In this document: one piece after another, positions 30,589 through 32,839 of the stretch
Numbering within the stretch: the stretch's first letter is position 1
How the letters are laid out: each line of letters opens with the position of its first letter
Source: Candidatus Faecousia faecigallinarum
GTDB taxonomy: Bacteria > Bacillota > Clostridia > Oscillospirales > Oscillospiraceae
Direction: 5' to 3'
Length of the DNA stretch: 32,839 bases
Assembly: GCA_018712145.1 (NCBI GenBank)
Contig: DVHJ01000049.1
Coordinates: 1-32,839, forward strand
Made by a program: the position numbers and the translations under genes
The notes under the pieces: generated by a model
Seen by the model: the letters and a program-made list of their open reading frames with translations, nothing else
What the model was told of the DNA's origin: nothing
Databases searched by the model: none

Positions 30589-32349
30589 ATGTCCCGTTGG
30601 CGAACAAAAGTGAATCAGCTGCGCCAAGGGGGCCTGCGGCAACTGCTGCGTGAGCTGGCCTGGATCGGCAGCTATGGCTACCGGTACCGCCGGGCAGTGG
30701 TGTGGTATATTTTCCTGGGCATCACCGCCACAGCCATGAGCCTGGGGGCCAGCGTACTGAGCAAAAACATTGTAGACGCGGTCACCGGCTATACCATGAC
30801 TGCCCTGGCCCCGGCTGCGGCACTGTACCTGGGCCTGCAGCTGGCCCGCATTGGCGTCAATGCCTGGACCAGCCGGATATCTGCCAAAATTGAGGTGCGG
30901 GTGGATCAGGAAATCCGGGCGGAGGTATACGACCGGATTATGGCGGCGGATTGGCAGGCCATGTCTAAGTACCATTCCGGCGACCTATTGAACCGGGTGG
31001 ACAATGATGTGGCCAGCGTCTCGGCCAGCGTTTTGGGGTGGATCCCTGACGTGATCACCCGAACGGTGCAATTTGCCGGGGCCCTTGGCATTATTCTTTA
31101 CCACGATGCCACCTTGGCCGGGCTGGCCCTGGCCAGCGCCCCCCTCACCATCCTGGTATCCCGGGGGCTGATGCCCAAAATGCGCAGCTACAACCGGCAG
31201 ATGCGGGAGGCGAGCTCCCGGGTGATGATGTTCAACGAGGAGTCATTTCAGAATATCCAGGCCATCAAGTCCTTTGGCCTGGGCCAGCAGTACGGTAACC
31301 GCCTGCGCCAGGTGCAGGGGGAGTACCGCCGGGTGAAGCTGGATTACAACAAATTTTCCGTGGCGGCCTCTGCCCTCATGTCCCTGACCGGCACCCTGGT
31401 GTCGGTGAGCTGCTTTGGCTGGGGGGTGTACCGGCTGTGGGGCGGACACATTACCTACGGCACCATGATTTTATTCCTGCAAATGGCCGGCACCCTGTCG
31501 GCGGCCTTCAGCGCCCTGGTGAAGCTGGTACCCAACGCCATTTCCGCCGCCACGGCGGCGGGGCGGATCATGGCAGTGACCGAACTGCCGGAGGAGGACC
31601 ACAGCCAGGACCGTCAGGCACAAGCCCTGCTGGACCAGAACCGGGGGGCAGGGGTGCGGCTGGCGGTGGAGGCGGTCACCTTTGCCTACCAGGCGGGGCC
31701 GGATATCTTCCGGCAGGCCGGCTTACAGGCGGAGCCGGGGGAGATCGTGGCGTTGATCGGCCCCTCAGGGGAGGGGAAAACCACCATGCTCCGGCTGCTG
31801 TTGGGTATTGTTCAGCCCCAGGCTGGCAGTATCACCGTGACCGGCATGGCCACCGGAGAGACCATGGCGGCTTCCGCTTCCACCCGGCGGCTGTTTGCCT
31901 ATGTTCCCCAGAGTAGCGCCATGTTTGCCGGTACGGTGGGGGAAAATCTGCGGCTGCTGAATCCGGAGGCGACGGAGGAACAGCTGTGGCATGCCCTGGA
32001 GCTGACCTGCGCCGGGGATTTTGTGCGGCGGATGCCCCAGGGGTTGGACAGCCCCCTGGGGGAGGGCGGCGGTGGCCTGTCCCAGGGGCAGGCACAGCGA
32101 TTGTCCATTGCCCGGGCCATTTTGGCCGATGCGCCCATCCTCCTGCTGGACGAGGCCACCTCCGCCCTGGATACCCGGACGGAGGGCCAACTGCTGCAAA
32201 ACGTGGTGGGCGCCTTCCGGGGGAAGACCGTACTGGTTACCACCCACCGGCCGGGGGTGCTGGACATTGCCCATCGGGTCTATGCCCTCCGGGGCGGCCA
32301 GGCGATCCGCCAGACTCCGGGCCAGGCCAAACAGTCCATGCACGCATAA
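30589..32349 (+). CDS. ABC exporter (permease fused to ATPase)
   Basis: The 586-residue half-transporter has a six-helix type IV exporter domain (about residues 35-320) and an ATPase domain. The ATPase shows Walker A GPSGEGKTTMLRL (about 391), Q-loop YVPQSSAMFAGTVGENLRL, signature LSQGQAQRLSIARA, Walker B ILLLDEATSALD and His-loop VLVTTHRPG. The signature has Gln in place of the usual second Gly (LSGGQ), a tolerated variant. The substrate is unknown. TTAGGAGG lies at good spacing before ATG 30589. It is unlike the exporter at 18330 in sequence and sits alone in front of a possible terminator that overlaps the next gene's ribosome site. Confidence 0.88.
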   Translation: MSRWRTKVNQLRQGGLRQLLRELAWIGSYGYRYRRAVVWYIFLGITATAMSLGASVLSKNIVDAVTGYTMTALAPAAALYLGLQLARIGVNAWTSRISAKIEVRVDQEIRAEVYDRIMAADWQAMSKYHSGDLLNRVDNDVASVSASVLGWIPDVITRTVQFAGALGIILYHDATLAGLALASAPLTILVSRGLMPKMRSYNRQMREASSRVMMFNEESFQNIQAIKSFGLGQQYGNRLRQVQGEYRRVKLDYNKFSVAASALMSLTGTLVSVSCFGWGVYRLWGGHITYGTMILFLQMAGTLSAAFSALVKLVPNAISAATAAGRIMAVTELPEEDHSQDRQAQALLDQNRGAGVRLAVEAVTFAYQAGPDIFRQAGLQAEPGEIVALIGPSGEGKTTMLRLLLGIVQPQAGSITVTGMATGETMAASASTRRLFAYVPQSSAMFAGTVGENLRLLNPEATEEQLWHALELTCAGDFVRRMPQGLDSPLGEGGGGLSQGQAQRLSIARAILADAPILLLDEATSALDTRTEGQLLQNVVGAFRGKTVLVTTHRPGVLDIAHRVYALRGGQAIRQTPGQAKQSMHA

Positions 32350-32366
32350 TTTTTCCAGTTCCAGGG

Positions 32367-32432
32367 AAAACTCTCTCCAACACCTGCTGCCGGGGAATCG
32401 GTCAACCGGCGGCGGCAAGGAGGGAGTTTTTT
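32367..32432 (+). terminator. Hairpin that covers the ribosome site of the next gene
   Basis: AAAACTCTCTCC (32367-32378) pairs with GGAGGGAGTTTT (32419-32430) with one G-U pair, and inside it TGCTGCCGG pairs with CCGGCGGCG. The right arm contains the AGGAGGGAG Shine-Dalgarno of the gene at 32433 and ends in TTTTTT directly before its ATG. It can act as a terminator after the ABC gene and also hide the ribosome site. Confidence 0.7.
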
Positions 32433-32789
32433 ATGGCCATGTGGCTGGGCGCGGCCCTGGCCGGGGCCGCTGCCGGGGCGGCCAACGGTTTGTTTGGCGC
32501 CGGGGGCGGCATGGTGCTGGTGCCGGCCCTGGGGGCGCTGGCCAAAGTGAACGGGGAACGCCTGTTTCCCACATCGGTGGCGGTAATCCTGCCGCTGTGC
32601 CTGGTTTCCCTGGTGGTGTATGCCATCCAAGGGGCCTTGCCCTGGGGCCAGGCATGGCCCTACCTGGTGGGCAGCGCCCTGGGCGGGGCGGCAGCCGGGC
32701 TGTGGGGCCGGCGCATTCCTACCGGCCTACTGCACCGGGTGCTGGGGGTGCTGATTTTGTGGGGCGGGGTTCGGTATCTATGTGGCTAG
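32433..32789 (+). CDS. TauE/SafE-like permease, first half-gene
   Basis: The 118-residue protein has about four membrane helices and the TSUP (sulfite exporter TauE/SafE) glycine-rich motif GLFGAGGGMVLVPAL (about 20-34), followed by TSVAVILPLCLVSLVVYAI. Full TSUP proteins are about 240-260 residues with two such repeats; this one holds a single repeat and stops at a TAG. The next ATG, 10 bases before the stop, opens a second half. The pair probably assembles as one transporter for a small sulfur-containing or organic anion, but the substrate is unknown. The ribosome site AGGAGGGAG is inside a terminator-like hairpin. Confidence 0.8.
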   Translation: MAMWLGAALAGAAAGAANGLFGAGGGMVLVPALGALAKVNGERLFPTSVAVILPLCLVSLVVYAIQGALPWGQAWPYLVGSALGGAAAGLWGRRIPTGLLHRVLGVLILWGGVRYLCG

Positions 32790-32839
32790 AATCCGTTCCG
32801 GTGTGTATTGGGGTGGGGGCTATCCTGGGCTTTCTGTCC
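32780..32839 (+). CDS. TauE/SafE-like permease, second half-gene (partial)
   Basis: The first 20 codons only, MWLESVPVCIGVGAILGFLS, up to the window edge. It overlaps the first half-gene by 10 bases in another frame. The start of a hydrophobic helix with GAILGFLS agrees with a second TSUP repeat. A frameshifted full-length gene is the alternative reading, but the in-place ATG and short overlap favour two coupled genes. Confidence 0.6.
   Translation, partial: MWLESVPVCIGVGAILGFLS

Overview
The window looks like chromosome from a GC-rich Clostridia bacterium of the Oscillospirales (Ruminococcaceae/Oscillospiraceae) type. The signs are Gram-positive housekeeping genes (a DnaD/DnaI helicase-loader pair, MurT with a GatD-like partner, a small alarmone synthetase, DegV, TraX), strong AGGAGG ribosome sites, near-consensus sigma-A promoters with 17-nt spacers, and GC-rich coding DNA. 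This placement is an inference from gene content; no rRNA is present.

Layout. 1-500 is non-coding and holds a MITE-like repeat with GTCATTGCGA/TCGCAATGAC ends. tRNA-Tyr and tRNA-Thr follow on the minus strand from one consensus promoter. 898-5984 is a plus-strand run: galactokinase-like kinase, methyltransferase, hemW, glutamine-dependent NAD synthetase. 6066-8268 holds a NodB-like envelope protein that appears to lack its metal ligands, and an unrecognised protein with a C-terminal helix-turn-helix. 8269-9472 has no intact gene: it contains a consensus promoter with no obvious gene, and a decayed IS256-family transposase. 9473-11565 is murT plus a GatD-like gene that lacks the catalytic Cys and His.

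11787-15551 (minus) is HD protein - thiamine pyrophosphokinase - P-type ATPase. Divergent from it are a DUF2207 membrane protein and TraX. A minus-strand half-size ABC exporter (18330-19940) sits behind a long leader (20351-20020) with its own promoter, possible micro-ORFs and an intrinsic terminator. DegV and an aldose-1-epimerase-like gene (minus) follow, then relQ-like synthetase, mutY and aspS (plus), and dnaD-dnaI (minus). Two tRNA-Ser genes, a sugar-nucleotidyltransferase-like gene, a second ABC exporter and a TauE/SafE-like permease split into two half-genes complete the window; the second half-gene runs off the right edge.

Most genes are ordinary core metabolism. The parts most worth a second look are the leader/attenuator candidate at 20.0-20.4 kb, the orphan promoter and transcript at 8.42-8.76 kb, the two apparently catalytically dead enzymes (6066-7412 and 10855-11565), the hairpin that overlaps the ribosome site of the TauE-like half-gene, and the dispersed small repeat.
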